This document shows, in pieces, positions 53,100 through 61,958 of a stretch of 64,000 bases of DNA. Positions within the stretch are counted from its first letter, which is position 1. Each line of letters begins with the position of its first letter. Origin of the DNA: T3Sed10-213 sp012519365 (GTDB lineage Bacteria > Planctomycetota > Phycisphaerae > Sedimentisphaerales > Anaerohalosphaeraceae); contig JAPXLV010000003.1 of the NCBI GenBank assembly GCA_033809355.1, forward strand, positions 1-64,000, read 5' to 3'. The position numbers were made by a program, and so were the translations under genes. Below the pieces are notes generated by a model. That model saw nothing but the letters and a program-made list of their open reading frames with translations, was not told where the DNA came from and searched no databases.

Positions 53100-53168
53100 A
53101 TTATAATGCCTTTTCATCTTGCCCCGAATAGACCAACGTAATATAATGATGGAAATACGTAACATAAT
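53100..53168 (-). promoter_or_regulatory. AraC-type activator site and promoter C, driving the HexNAc operon, also just upstream of araC
   Basis: Half-sites ACGTAA at 53136 and 53157 are 21 bp apart. On the minus strand TATAAT (53105-53100) lies 30 bp from the ACGTAA box; no -35 hexamer is obvious. The second half-site ends 16 bases before the GTG of the divergent AraC-family gene, so the bound protein could also repress its own synthesis. Same design as 8336-8404 and 11227-11294. Confidence 0.7.
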
Positions 53169-53183
53169 TTGAGGATTTGCCCC

Positions 53184-54086
53184 GTGAAAACCGCCAAAAC
53201 GCAGAAAATAAAGCGAAAATATACCTCCGGAAAGCCCGGAAATGTGCTCGAGGCGGACTACTTTTACTTCGACACCGCCCCCCGTGAGCATAAAGATTTG
53301 GCCATTGTCTGCGGCGGGTATGAAAAATGTGCGCCGGACTTTGACATCAACCGCAGCAACTATCCCTACTACTTTATCAAATACACCGTCAACGGCAAAG
53401 GAACCTTGCACGTCAGCGGCCAGAACCTGTTCCTTCGGCCGGGAGTCCTGACCGGTTTTGCACCCGGCACACCGCATCATTACCGATCCGATCCTTTTCA
53501 GCCGATGGAACATATCTTCATCACATTCCTCGGGGAAGAATGCCCGGATCTATTCCAAAAAAGCACGATGGGTGAAAAACATTATATTCTGACCGACAAC
53601 CCGGATGAAACCCTGAATCTGATGAATAAAATCCTGTTGCTGGGACACGAAAAAATTGACCACGCCCAGGAAATATGCTGCTGCTATCTGCGTATTCTGC
53701 TGCTGGAACAAGCCGCCTATTTGACGAAAACCAAGACCAATTTCCCAATTTCCAAAGGAACCTATCTGGATTGTAAACGCTACATCGATACCCATTTTTC
53801 CTCCATCAAATCCCCCGGCGAAGTCGCCGAAAAATGCGGCATCGATGTCCGATATCTATCGGTTTTATTCAAGCGATACTGCCATATTTCCCCAAGTCAG
53901 TATCTGCAGCGACTTAAACTCAATAAGGCCGCCAATCTGCTGCTCACCACCGATTTAGCCATCAAAGAAGTCGCTTTTCGAGTCGGCTTTGAGGATCCTT
54001 ACCATTTTTCGAAAAACTTCAAAGAACTTCACGGTCTGTCGCCTGTTCACTATCGCGAAAACCACATGGCAACCCCCAAACATTGA
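53184..54086 (+). CDS. AraC-family transcriptional regulator
   Basis: 300 residues. The N-terminal part is a cupin-like sugar-sensing domain (about 30-150, with GTLHVSGQNLFLRPGVLTGFAPGTPHHYR). The C-terminus (about 195-295) is a double helix-turn-helix with SPGEVAEKCGIDVRYLSVLFKRY and IKEVAFRVGFEDPYHFSKNFKELHGLSPVHYR, typical of AraC/XylS. The start codon is GTG at 53184 with GAGG 9 bases upstream; a TTG at 53169 is less likely because it overlaps the operator. Divergent from the GH109-led operon, it is the obvious candidate to bind the three matching sites in this window. The inducer is probably a HexNAc or a derivative (inference). Confidence 0.9.
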   Translation: MKTAKTQKIKRKYTSGKPGNVLEADYFYFDTAPREHKDLAIVCGGYEKCAPDFDINRSNYPYYFIKYTVNGKGTLHVSGQNLFLRPGVLTGFAPGTPHHYRSDPFQPMEHIFITFLGEECPDLFQKSTMGEKHYILTDNPDETLNLMNKILLLGHEKIDHAQEICCCYLRILLLEQAAYLTKTKTNFPISKGTYLDCKRYIDTHFSSIKSPGEVAEKCGIDVRYLSVLFKRYCHISPSQYLQRLKLNKAANLLLTTDLAIKEVAFRVGFEDPYHFSKNFKELHGLSPVHYRENHMATPKH

Positions 54087-54140
54087 CATCAGGGCGTTTG
54101 ATTTTATCCAATCCTATTTTCTTACCAGCCCGGCCTTTTA

Positions 54141-56921
54141 TCAATCTCCCATCCACGTCGGACCAATGGAAATATCCACCTTCAGCGGCACACGCAGGGC
54201 CATAGCACCGGTCATTTCCTGTTTAATCCATTCGGCATGCCGAGCAGCTTGTGCCTTCGGCAGTTCAAAGACCAGCTCATCGTGAATCTGCAAAATCATC
54301 TTGACTTCCGGATGCTCGCTTTTAATCCGTCGGTGAATGTTGATCATCGCCACTTTAATCAAATCGGCCGCAGAACCTTGAATCACGGTATTGACCGCCA
54401 TGCGTTCAGCCTGGGACCGCACATTGTGATTGCGGCTGTTCAGACCGGTTATCGGACGACGACGACCAAGAATCGTCTCAGCATACCCCCGTTTCGCCGC
54501 TTTGGCGATCACCTCGTCCATAAACGCGCGAATGGACTTGTAACGGGCAAAATAATCCTCGATAAACCGCCGGGCCTCTTGCTGGCCGATGCCGACGCTG
54601 CGGGCCAGGCCATAGGGCCCCTGCCCGTAAATGATGCCGAAATTAACTGCCTTGGCCTTGCTGCGCATTTGCGGTGTCACCTCCTCAATCGGCACGCCGT
54701 AAATCTGAGAAGCGACAAAACTATGAATATCGCGATCCTCGGCAAAGGCCTTCAAGAGCGCCTCATCCCTGGAAAAATGTGCCAACAGCCGAAGTTCTAT
54801 CTGCGAATAGTCGGCACTGAGGATACAGCCGTTCTTATCGCCCGGCACAAACGCCGCCCGAATGCGGCGACCCAACTCGGTTCGCGCCGGAATGTTCTGC
54901 AAGTTCGGATCCGACGAGCTGAGCCGTCCAGTCGCCGTGACTGTCTGATTAAAGGACGCGTGTACGCGTCCTGTCCGCGGGTTAACCAGTTTCGGCAGCT
55001 TGTCAATATAGGTATTCTTGAGTTTGACAAGCTGGCGATATTGCAAAATCAGCGGAATAATTTCGTGCCGATCCGCCAATTGTTCGAGCACCCCTGCATC
55101 GGTACTGCGCAGTGTCTTACCCGATTTAACACTTTCCAGCCCGAGCCGATCAAACAGTATCTCAGCAAGTTGTTTGGGAGAATCCAGATTAAACGGCCCT
55201 CCGGTCAACGTATAGATCTTCTCGGTCAGGTCCTGAATCATATCCGAAAGCTCATTGCTCATCTGCCGCAGCAGCGCCGTATCCAGCGATACGCCGTTGG
55301 CCTCCATACGAGCCAGCACCTCCACCAGCGGCATTTCAACCGTTTCGAACAGCTTTTTCAACGCCGGCTGCGCTTCCAGGCGTCGTGCCAGATATTCATA
55401 CAACTGCCAGGTCACATCGGCATCCTCAGCAGAGTAATCACAGGCCGCCTGCGTATCAACCCGGTCAAAAGTACGTTGCGACTTTCCCTTCCCGATCAGC
55501 GATGAAATTGTTTTTGGCTCATATCCCAGATAATCCCGACTCATCGCGTCCATCGAATGACTGCCGCGGTCGGGCGACAAACAATACGAGGCTACCATCG
55601 TATCAAACACCCTGCCATCAGACACCGCTATGGGCATGCCGGCGTTTTCAAGGACAAGCCAGTCATATTTAAGATTTTGAGCGATTTTATAACGTTTGGC
55701 ATCGGTCAGAATCGGCCCGATGACCGCCTTGACAGACTCCAGCTCAAGCCGATCCTGCCCCAGCGGCGCGCGAACCGGCAAATACCATCCCACATCTGCC
55801 TGCCACGAAAAACTCAACCCCACCAAGTCAGCACGCATGGCGTCAATGTGCGTCGTTTCCGTGTCAAAGGCGAATTTATTTTGTTTTTTCAATTCGTTTA
55901 CAAAAGCATCCAGCTTCTCCGGCGTATCGACCAGATGATAAGACTTATTGGCCAGCCGCTTCGCAGGAGACGCCTGACCATCCTCAAACAGCACGCCTTG
56001 CCCTTTTCGCCCGGCCGAGCCGCTTTCGACCGCCGAGTCAGACTCGCTCAAACCTTCGTCTTTTAACCCCATTTGCGTCAAAAGACGAGTAAAACCCAAC
56101 TCCGAAAACACCGCCGCTAATTTTTCTTTATCCGGCTCAGATACCCGGAAGGAGGACGGGTCAAATTGAATCGGCGCATCGCAATGAATCGTCACCAACT
56201 GCCGGCTTAATTGAACCATCTCCCTACTGGCCCGCAGGTTCTGACCGCGCTTGCCCTTGATTTCATCGGCATGCGCATACAGAGTATCCAGCGACCCGTA
56301 TTTTTTGATCCACTCCAACGCTGTCTTCGGCCCGACATCCGGCACGCCGGGCACATTGTCGGCAGTATCGCCCTGCAAGGCCAACACATCCACAAACTGC
56401 TCCGGCACAAGCCCCGTCTCGGCCTTAAGGGTTTTAAGATCAGTCTTTTTGCCGGTTTTGATGTCATAGATAAAAATCGAGGGGCCAATCAGCTGAAGCA
56501 TGTCCTTGTCTTTGGAGCAGATATACACCTGCACGCCCTGCAGGGCAGCCTGTACTGCCAGTGTACCAATCACATCGTCAGCTTCATAGCCGTCCACCCG
56601 CAGAACCGGAATCCGCATCGCCTCAAGAATCTGCTCAATCCGGGCAATCTGGCCGGGCATATCCTCCGGCATCGGCGGACGATGGGCCTTGTACTCCGGA
56701 TACATTTTTGTGCGAAACGTAGGCGTCAGCGATTCCATCACCATGACCACCATGTCCGGCTTTTCCCGCTCAAGCAGCCCCAGCAACATCGTGGTAAACA
56801 CATAGACCGCCTTGGTCGGTTCTCCGTTGGGGGCATTCAGAGGACGCATCGGCGCATAATAAGCCGCATAAATGAGACCATGGCCGTCAAAGATAAACAA
56901 CCGCGGTGGTTTTTTCGTCAT
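54141..56921 (-). CDS. polA: DNA polymerase I
   Basis: 926 residues, the usual size. 5'-3' exonuclease domain (about 1-290; VDGYEADDVIGTLA, GDTADNVPGVPDVGPKTA), 3'-5' exonuclease (about 325-510) with intact FDTETTHIDAM and the YSAEDADV motif, and polymerase with motif A LSADYSQIELRLLAHFS, the O-helix RSKAKAVNFGIIYGQGPYGLA and motif C QIHDELVFE. Replaces RNA primers and fills repair gaps. It is convergent with the AraC gene (54 bases apart) and lies 141 bases downstream of dnaA on the same strand. Confidence 0.97.
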   Translation of the reverse strand: MTKKPPRLFIFDGHGLIYAAYYAPMRPLNAPNGEPTKAVYVFTTMLLGLLEREKPDMVVMVMESLTPTFRTKMYPEYKAHRPPMPEDMPGQIARIEQILEAMRIPVLRVDGYEADDVIGTLAVQAALQGVQVYICSKDKDMLQLIGPSIFIYDIKTGKKTDLKTLKAETGLVPEQFVDVLALQGDTADNVPGVPDVGPKTALEWIKKYGSLDTLYAHADEIKGKRGQNLRASREMVQLSRQLVTIHCDAPIQFDPSSFRVSEPDKEKLAAVFSELGFTRLLTQMGLKDEGLSESDSAVESGSAGRKGQGVLFEDGQASPAKRLANKSYHLVDTPEKLDAFVNELKKQNKFAFDTETTHIDAMRADLVGLSFSWQADVGWYLPVRAPLGQDRLELESVKAVIGPILTDAKRYKIAQNLKYDWLVLENAGMPIAVSDGRVFDTMVASYCLSPDRGSHSMDAMSRDYLGYEPKTISSLIGKGKSQRTFDRVDTQAACDYSAEDADVTWQLYEYLARRLEAQPALKKLFETVEMPLVEVLARMEANGVSLDTALLRQMSNELSDMIQDLTEKIYTLTGGPFNLDSPKQLAEILFDRLGLESVKSGKTLRSTDAGVLEQLADRHEIIPLILQYRQLVKLKNTYIDKLPKLVNPRTGRVHASFNQTVTATGRLSSSDPNLQNIPARTELGRRIRAAFVPGDKNGCILSADYSQIELRLLAHFSRDEALLKAFAEDRDIHSFVASQIYGVPIEEVTPQMRSKAKAVNFGIIYGQGPYGLARSVGIGQQEARRFIEDYFARYKSIRAFMDEVIAKAAKRGYAETILGRRRPITGLNSRNHNVRSQAERMAVNTVIQGSAADLIKVAMINIHRRIKSEHPEVKMILQIHDELVFELPKAQAARHAEWIKQEMTGAMALRVPLKVDISIGPTWMGD

Positions 56922-57062
56922 TCCACCCCTCTCTCTCGCTCAACTCTGATTGGAATAAAAACCCACAATAGAAAACCTCCGCCATGCCAAACGCAAGGCC
57001 CAAATCCGTTTTTGGTTTGATGCTCAACCTTCGCCGCATGACCCTGACAACCAAGGAAGATT

Positions 57063-58388
57063 TTAACCGTTGTTCTTCATAATCCAGCCGGTCAGTTTAT
57101 CAATCCGTTCCCGAAATGAGGCGTCAGACTTATATAACTGCTCGATTTTGGAACAGGCATGCACTACAGTGGAGTGGTCGCGTCCGCCAAGATGACCGCC
57201 GATCTCCTCCAGGCTGTGGCGGGTCAAATTCCGGGCCAAATACATACAGACCTGCCGGGGCAGGGCGATACTTTGGCTACGTTTTTTACTTTGCAAATCA
57301 GTAATGCGAACATCAAAATGCTCACTGACTGCCCGGACAATGTCGCTCATGGAGACACTGCGGCAGGTGAGCTCCTGAACGCCAAGGGCCTGTTTGGCCA
57401 ACTCAAGTGTAATCGGCTGGCCGGAGGCGCGGGCCGTGGCATAAATCACCGTCAACGCCCCTTCCAACTCGCGTATATTGGATTTGAAATGCTCAGCGAT
57501 TAACTCGGCCACCGTGTCCGGCAACACCAGGCCGCGCAGATGGGCCTTCTTTTTGACAATGGCAATCCGCGTCTCATAACTGGGCGGATCCAGCCGAGCG
57601 ACCAGACCCCATTTGAACCGGCTGATCAGCCGATCTTCAAGGGCAGCCAACTCCTGCGGCGGACTGTCCGCAGTCAGAATAATTTGTTTGCGATTGTTAT
57701 AAAGGACGTTAAAGGTATGAAAAAACTCTTCCTGACTTTGTTCACGCTCCCGCAGAAACTGAACATCATCGATAATGAGAATGTCCACATTGCGATACTG
57801 ATTTTGAAACTCCGGCAGATTACCCTGCTCGATCGCACTGATAAAGCCGTTGACAAACTGCTCGCAACTATGAAACTCTGTCCGCAAATGCGGCGCGCGT
57901 TTCTGGGTTTCATGGCAAACCGCATGCAGCAAATGCGTCTTGCCCAACCCCACATCCCCATACAAAAACAGCGGATTATAAATCACACCGGGATTCTGAC
58001 TGACAGCAATACAGCTGGCATGTGCCAACCGATTGCACGGCCCAACCACAAAACTCTCGAACGTATAGTCCGGATGCAGCCGCACTTGACGCTGCATAAC
58101 ATCGGACTCGGCCGCGCCGTCTTGCCGGCCGGTAACAACAAACTGAACACCGACCAAATGCCCCGTGATTCGTTGAGCCGCCTGGGTAAAGGCCGCCAGA
58201 CATCGGTCGTGCAAATATTGAGCCCACGACGGATCCGAACAGCCCACTTGCAGCAGCCCGCCATCAAACGACACCACCCTCAATTCGTCAAACCAAGTGC
58301 GGGCATTTACCGGATCGACAGATCGAACATCTTCAAGTATGCGTTCCAGAATTTCCGATGTATCCTGAACGACCAAAGGCAACCTCAT
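57063..58388 (-). CDS. dnaA: Chromosomal replication initiator DnaA
   Basis: 441 residues. Domain I (1-85), short linker, AAA+ domain with Walker A GDVGLGKTHLL (Lys150), Walker B IIDDVQFL, sensor 1 ILTADSPPQEL and box VII/sensor 2 SNIRELEGAL, and domain IV with the DnaA-box recognition motif GGRDHSTVVHA. The start ATG 58388 has only a weak ribosome site. The 258-base stretch upstream (58389-58646) shows no clear TTATCCACA box, so an origin here is not supported. Confidence 0.97.
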   Translation of the reverse strand: MRLPLVVQDTSEILERILEDVRSVDPVNARTWFDELRVVSFDGGLLQVGCSDPSWAQYLHDRCLAAFTQAAQRITGHLVGVQFVVTGRQDGAAESDVMQRQVRLHPDYTFESFVVGPCNRLAHASCIAVSQNPGVIYNPLFLYGDVGLGKTHLLHAVCHETQKRAPHLRTEFHSCEQFVNGFISAIEQGNLPEFQNQYRNVDILIIDDVQFLREREQSQEEFFHTFNVLYNNRKQIILTADSPPQELAALEDRLISRFKWGLVARLDPPSYETRIAIVKKKAHLRGLVLPDTVAELIAEHFKSNIRELEGALTVIYATARASGQPITLELAKQALGVQELTCRSVSMSDIVRAVSEHFDVRITDLQSKKRSQSIALPRQVCMYLARNLTRHSLEEIGGHLGGRDHSTVVHACSKIEQLYKSDASFRERIDKLTGWIMKNNG

Positions 58389-58646
58389 ATTTCTTTAATG
58401 ACCAAAAGACCCAAAATGTCTATGTCTTTTCTCTACAAACAGGACGAACCGGAAACGAAACCCCCTTACACTATCAGAAATGCGGGAGTCTTCTCCGGTC
58501 CTAACCAAAAACCAGACTCTACCGCCTTGCTGAAACATTGTCAAAGGAATTTACAACACCGCGTTCTCAGACGCAACACCCCCTGCTTCCAAGTAATTTA
58601 TCGCGGGAAAAAAACTCTTTGAAATGAACAAGAAAACGCGCAGCAA
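58389..58646. other. Intergenic region upstream of dnaA, no feature recognised
   Basis: 258 bases between dnaA and the DJ-1 gene. It must contain the dnaA promoter, but no convincing -35/-10 pair or DnaA box was found. Confidence 0.5.
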
Positions 58647-59204
58647 TCACTGCGGCCAGAGCGCGATCATCGGTTCAGCCACGGATTTGGCTTTGTCCGC
58701 CCCCATCAGCTGGCGTACCAACTCAAGGGCAAACTCCAACGCCGTCCCCGGCCCTCGACTGGTCACACAATGGCCGTCTACGACAACGCGTTGATCAGCT
58801 TGCGATTTGTCCGGCAGCGAATCGACAAAGGCAGGATGGCAGGTCGCTTTTGGCGGCAATAAGTTATGAGTGCCCAACACAACCGCCGGTGAGGCGCATA
58901 TCGCCGCGTACCAACCGCCGCGCTCTTTTTGGGCCTTGAGAAGATCAATCAAAGGCCGGCTGTCCCGCAAATGTTCGGCCCCCGGCATCCCGCCGGGCAA
59001 GACAATGCACGTGTACCTTTTATCGGAACATTGAGCGATCTGGGTATCGGCTATCAATTTAACACCTCGCGAGGCGGTAATCTGAAGCGCACCGACCGAG
59101 GCCACCGTCACCCCTGCCCCCGCCCGACGCAACACATCAATTACGGTAACCGCTTCAATCTCTTCTATTCCATCGGCAATCGCAACCAGTATTTGCACAG
59201 CCAT
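58647..59204 (-). CDS. DJ-1/PfpI family protein (YajL/ThiJ type)
   Basis: 185 residues. DJ-1 fold: VAIADGIEEIEAVTVIDVLRRAG with the conserved glutamate, VLPGGMPGAEHLRDS, nucleophile elbow YAAICASPAVVL with the reactive cysteine, and TSRGPGTALEFALELV near the end. Length and motifs match YajL/human DJ-1, linked to protein repair or glyoxalase and chaperone activity; the exact activity is not settled for the family. Strong ribosome site GGAAGG before ATG 59204. It lies 56 bases downstream of the MlaE-type gene. Confidence 0.9.
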   Translation of the reverse strand: MAVQILVAIADGIEEIEAVTVIDVLRRAGAGVTVASVGALQITASRGVKLIADTQIAQCSDKRYTCIVLPGGMPGAEHLRDSRPLIDLLKAQKERGGWYAAICASPAVVLGTHNLLPPKATCHPAFVDSLPDKSQADQRVVVDGHCVTSRGPGTALEFALELVRQLMGADKAKSVAEPMIALWPQ

Positions 59205-59259
59205 AACCTTCCTTTCTGCATTCTGCGTTCTGAATGTCGCGGCTTACAGTCTTGTCCAT

Positions 59260-60069
59260 TTACAGCAAAGGACGCAACGTCCAGAACGTTTTATACACCG
59301 CGTCAAGGATAACTGCAAACACATAATTCATCGCCAGAATCGTCATAAAACTGCCGACAAACGCCTCGGTACAGGCCTGACCAACCCCTTGGGCACCCTC
59401 TCGGCATGTAAAGCCCTTATAACAACTGATCAGCGCAATCGCCCCGCCAAAGAAAAAACCCTTTAGTATCCCCGTGGACACATCCCACAGTTCCACGCCC
59501 TGAGCACTGTATTCCCAATATGCCCCCGCATTGATCTTCAATTGCAGGACACTGATAAAGTAGCCCCCCAATATACCCAGCAAATCGGCGTAAACAATTA
59601 AAAACGGCGTAAGCAACAAACACGCCAACACACGCGGCCCCACCAAATACACCATCGGATCAGTCCCCATACTCCGCACCGCCGCGATCTGCTCGGTAAC
59701 ATTCATCGTGCCCAGCTCCGCCGTCAGCGCCCCGCCAACGCGTCCAGCCAGCATCACCGCCGCCAATACCGGCCCCAATTCTTTGACCACGGCGATGTTA
59801 ATCAACACACCGAGCCGCTCCTCAAGCCCCATTACGGCCAACTGTCCATACGCCTGAATCGCCAGAATCATCCCGACAAATGCACCGGTTGCCATAATCA
59901 CCGGCACACTGCGTACCCCGATCGTGTTCATCTGGGTAACGACGTAGCTGTAATAATCGGGCTTAAAAAATATCTTGACTATCGCGCCGAATGTCCCGCC
60001 GGTAAACCGCCAGAATCGACCGATCCGTTCGATACCATTAAGTGTGGTAGATCCGATTTGTTCAAGCAT
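59260..60069 (-). CDS. MlaE-type ABC transporter permease
   Basis: 269 residues, integral inner-membrane protein of the MlaE/YrbE family that moves phospholipids or other lipids between membranes with an MlaF-like ATPase and an MCE protein. Seen: TMNTIGVRSVPVIMATGAFVGMILAIQ, LGPVLAAVMLAGRVGGALTAELGTMNVTEQI and ALRSMGTDP-type motifs (AAVRSMGTDPMVYLVGPRVLA). The ATPase and MCE partners are not in the window on the downstream side, where DJ-1 follows. Confidence 0.9.
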   Translation of the reverse strand: MLEQIGSTTLNGIERIGRFWRFTGGTFGAIVKIFFKPDYYSYVVTQMNTIGVRSVPVIMATGAFVGMILAIQAYGQLAVMGLEERLGVLINIAVVKELGPVLAAVMLAGRVGGALTAELGTMNVTEQIAAVRSMGTDPMVYLVGPRVLACLLLTPFLIVYADLLGILGGYFISVLQLKINAGAYWEYSAQGVELWDVSTGILKGFFFGGAIALISCYKGFTCREGAQGVGQACTEAFVGSFMTILAMNYVFAVILDAVYKTFWTLRPLL

Positions 60070-60511
60070 TGCTGTATCACATTTAATAAGGCTGTCTATA
60101 CGCTTGACGTTTCTATATTATCGAACCAAGACCTAAAAAACCTTTACACAATCTCCGGCGACATTCCACCTTCCAAAATCTCATACAGAAAATCCAACCG
60201 CAAACAATTTTTTATTGCCTATTTTTACATTTTTACAAAAAAAATACCCTGTTTGAGTGCATATTTGCTCTTCTTTTATCGGTCTAAATTTCTATAACTT
60301 CTCTTAAGTCTTTTTATAAAAATCACTTATACAGAATTTACAGCAATCACATCAGACAACCCAGACGTCCCATTTTACCTATTTTAACTAAAGATTTTCA
60401 AAAAGCCCTTCCGATAGCAAGAGTAGTCAAGAAACAACCCAAATTACCAAAACAAGAGCCGCTGGGCGTCAATATAAGAAACATAGAGAACTTTGAAAAA
60501 GAGAGGAACCT
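60070..60511. other. AT-rich divergent intergenic region
   Basis: 442 bases between the MlaE-type gene (minus) and the B12-binding-like gene (plus). It is strongly AT-rich in the middle (60210-60330), with several T-runs. It must hold promoters for both directions, but no clear hexamer pair, box or gene was recognised. Confidence 0.5.
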
Positions 60512-61234
60512 ATGGCCAACCACTTCATCCGCGAGCGTTACTTGGAAGCCCTTTTAACCGGTGACCGTCAAGCCTGTCGCAGCATCATCGAAGAAGCCCT
60601 CCAGGCAGGCACCATGGCAATTCAAATCTATATGGACATCATTTGGCCGATAATGGTCGAAATCGACAACCTATATCGTCAAGATCGCATTCTGCCCGCT
60701 CAAGAGGCCGTCGCCTCGCGAATCAACCGCAGCATCGTCAACCAATTGCAAAACAAACTGCCCCGCCGCCCCGCAATGGATCGCCGCGTTGTCATCGTGA
60801 CAGCCAGCAACGAACAAGCGGAGCTGGGCGGGCAAATGACCTGTGATTTATTCGAAAGCGACGGCTGGCGATGCCGTTTTCTCGGCGGCACGGTGAATAA
60901 TGAGGATGTTTTGGAGTTTATTCACGGTTACGCCCCCGACATCCTGCTGCTGTATGGCTTTAACGGCAAGGAAGCCCCCGCCGTACGCGACCTGATTGAC
61001 CGAATTCGACAAATTAACGCGTGGCCCAATATGCGAATTATGCTCTCAGGGGGAGTCTTTATGCGAGCCGAAGGACTGTGGGAAGAAATTGGAGCCGACT
61101 TGTACGCCGAAACAGCCGCCGAGGCAATTCGAATCGCATCCCTGCCTGCTGAAGACCTGCCTGCCCCCGTCCGCACCATCAAGCAGCACGTCTATGCCAA
61201 AAAATCTCAAGAGCCTGCAGCAACAGTCCGATAA
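60512..61234 (+). CDS. B12-binding-domain-like protein lacking the cobalamin histidines
   Basis: 240 residues. Helical B12-binding-2 cap (about 1-90) followed by a Rossmann-like B12-binding domain (about 90-215) with VVIVTASNEQAELGGQMTCDLF, RCRFLGGTV, PDILLLYG and MRIMLSGGVF. In CarH-like photoreceptors the cap has an EH pair and the Rossmann domain has ExH to ligate cobalt; here these positions read Glu65-Ala66 and Glu101-Gln102-Ala103, so both histidines appear replaced by alanine. It may bind cobalamin differently or only keep the fold as a signalling part. No DNA-binding domain is seen. Good ribosome site AGAGAGG. A strong terminator follows at 61262. Confidence 0.8.
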   Translation: MANHFIRERYLEALLTGDRQACRSIIEEALQAGTMAIQIYMDIIWPIMVEIDNLYRQDRILPAQEAVASRINRSIVNQLQNKLPRRPAMDRRVVIVTASNEQAELGGQMTCDLFESDGWRCRFLGGTVNNEDVLEFIHGYAPDILLLYGFNGKEAPAVRDLIDRIRQINAWPNMRIMLSGGVFMRAEGLWEEIGADLYAETAAEAIRIASLPAEDLPAPVRTIKQHVYAKKSQEPAATVR

Positions 61235-61261
61235 TAAAAATCGGCATATTCGAGACAATTG

Positions 61262-61293
61262 AGCCAAGCCGTCGGACAGACGGCTTGGCTTTT
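61262..61293 (+). terminator. Rho-independent terminator
   Basis: A perfect 12-bp stem (AGCCAAGCCGTC / GACGGCTTGGCT) with a 5-base loop is followed by TTTT. It ends the transcript of the B12-binding-like gene. Confidence 0.93.
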
Positions 61294-61337
61294 CTGGACT
61301 TTGCTTTACTACAATAAAAAAACTTCTCAAAAAAGTG

Positions 61338-61366
61338 TTGCAAACCTTCTCCTGCATCGCTATATA
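61338..61366 (+). promoter_or_regulatory. Sigma-70 type promoter of the EIIA gene
   Basis: TTGCAA (61338) and TATATA (61361) are separated by 17 bases, 59 bases upstream of the EIIA start and just after a terminator. Confidence 0.5.
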
Positions 61367-61424
61367 GTGTTCTTTTGCGTTGTGTCTCAAATGGTCGGAT
61401 TAACTTTTTTCATAAAATACGCTT

Positions 61425-61883
61425 ATGATTCTGACACAGATACTTCAGCCGTCTTGTATTAAGGCACCCCTTGAAAGCAAAGACAAGGACGCAGCGATTG
61501 AGGAACTCGTCAATGTACTGGCGGATGCCGGCTTGCTAACGAACCGCACCGAAGCCCTGGAGGCCGTCATGGCGCGAGAAGCAACCCGCAGCACCGGCAT
61601 CGGTTCGGGCATCGCCATTCCTCACGGCAAAAGTACCGCCGCCAAAGAATTGGTTATGGCCATCGGCATCGCGGCCGACCCGATTGAATTTGACAGCATC
61701 GACAACAAACCGGTAAAGATCATCGTCTTGCTCATTTCGCCGCCGGATCAAACCGGTCCTCACATCCAGGCCCTGGCCCGCATCAGCCGCCTGCTGCTGG
61801 ATGCCCAGTTCAAAGAGCAACTCGAAAAAGTCTCTTCTCCGGAAGAGGTATACTCCCTGATCAGTAGCAAAGAATCGCAATAA
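61425..61883 (+). CDS. PTS EIIA domain protein, fructose/nitrogen type
   Basis: 152 residues, a single EIIA-2 domain. The phosphorylatable histidine is His67 in GSGIAIPHGK. LISPPDQTGPHIQALARISRLL is also typical. No EIIB/EIIC genes are near, so it more likely works in a regulatory PTS (EIIA-Ntr-like) than in sugar uptake; the placement near glmS would fit control of amino-sugar metabolism, but this is speculation. The ribosome site before ATG 61425 is poor. Confidence 0.9.
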   Translation: MILTQILQPSCIKAPLESKDKDAAIEELVNVLADAGLLTNRTEALEAVMAREATRSTGIGSGIAIPHGKSTAAKELVMAIGIAADPIEFDSIDNKPVKIIVLLISPPDQTGPHIQALARISRLLLDAQFKEQLEKVSSPEEVYSLISSKESQ

Positions 61884-61958
61884 TATACGTCGCATTTTAG
61901 CGAAACCGATCGCGTGTTAAGAGCGATTGAATGAAAGTCATTGACTGCTTTGGTGGAA

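Noticed and set aside
58389..58646. Replication origin beside dnaA
   Set aside because: No TTATCCACA-like boxes or DUE-like AT-rich array were seen; dnaA is often away from the origin in this phylum.
60070..60511. AT-rich stretch as an origin or small RNA gene
   Set aside because: No DnaA boxes, no clear hairpin with U-tract and no ribosome site-preceded reading frame; AT richness alone is not enough.
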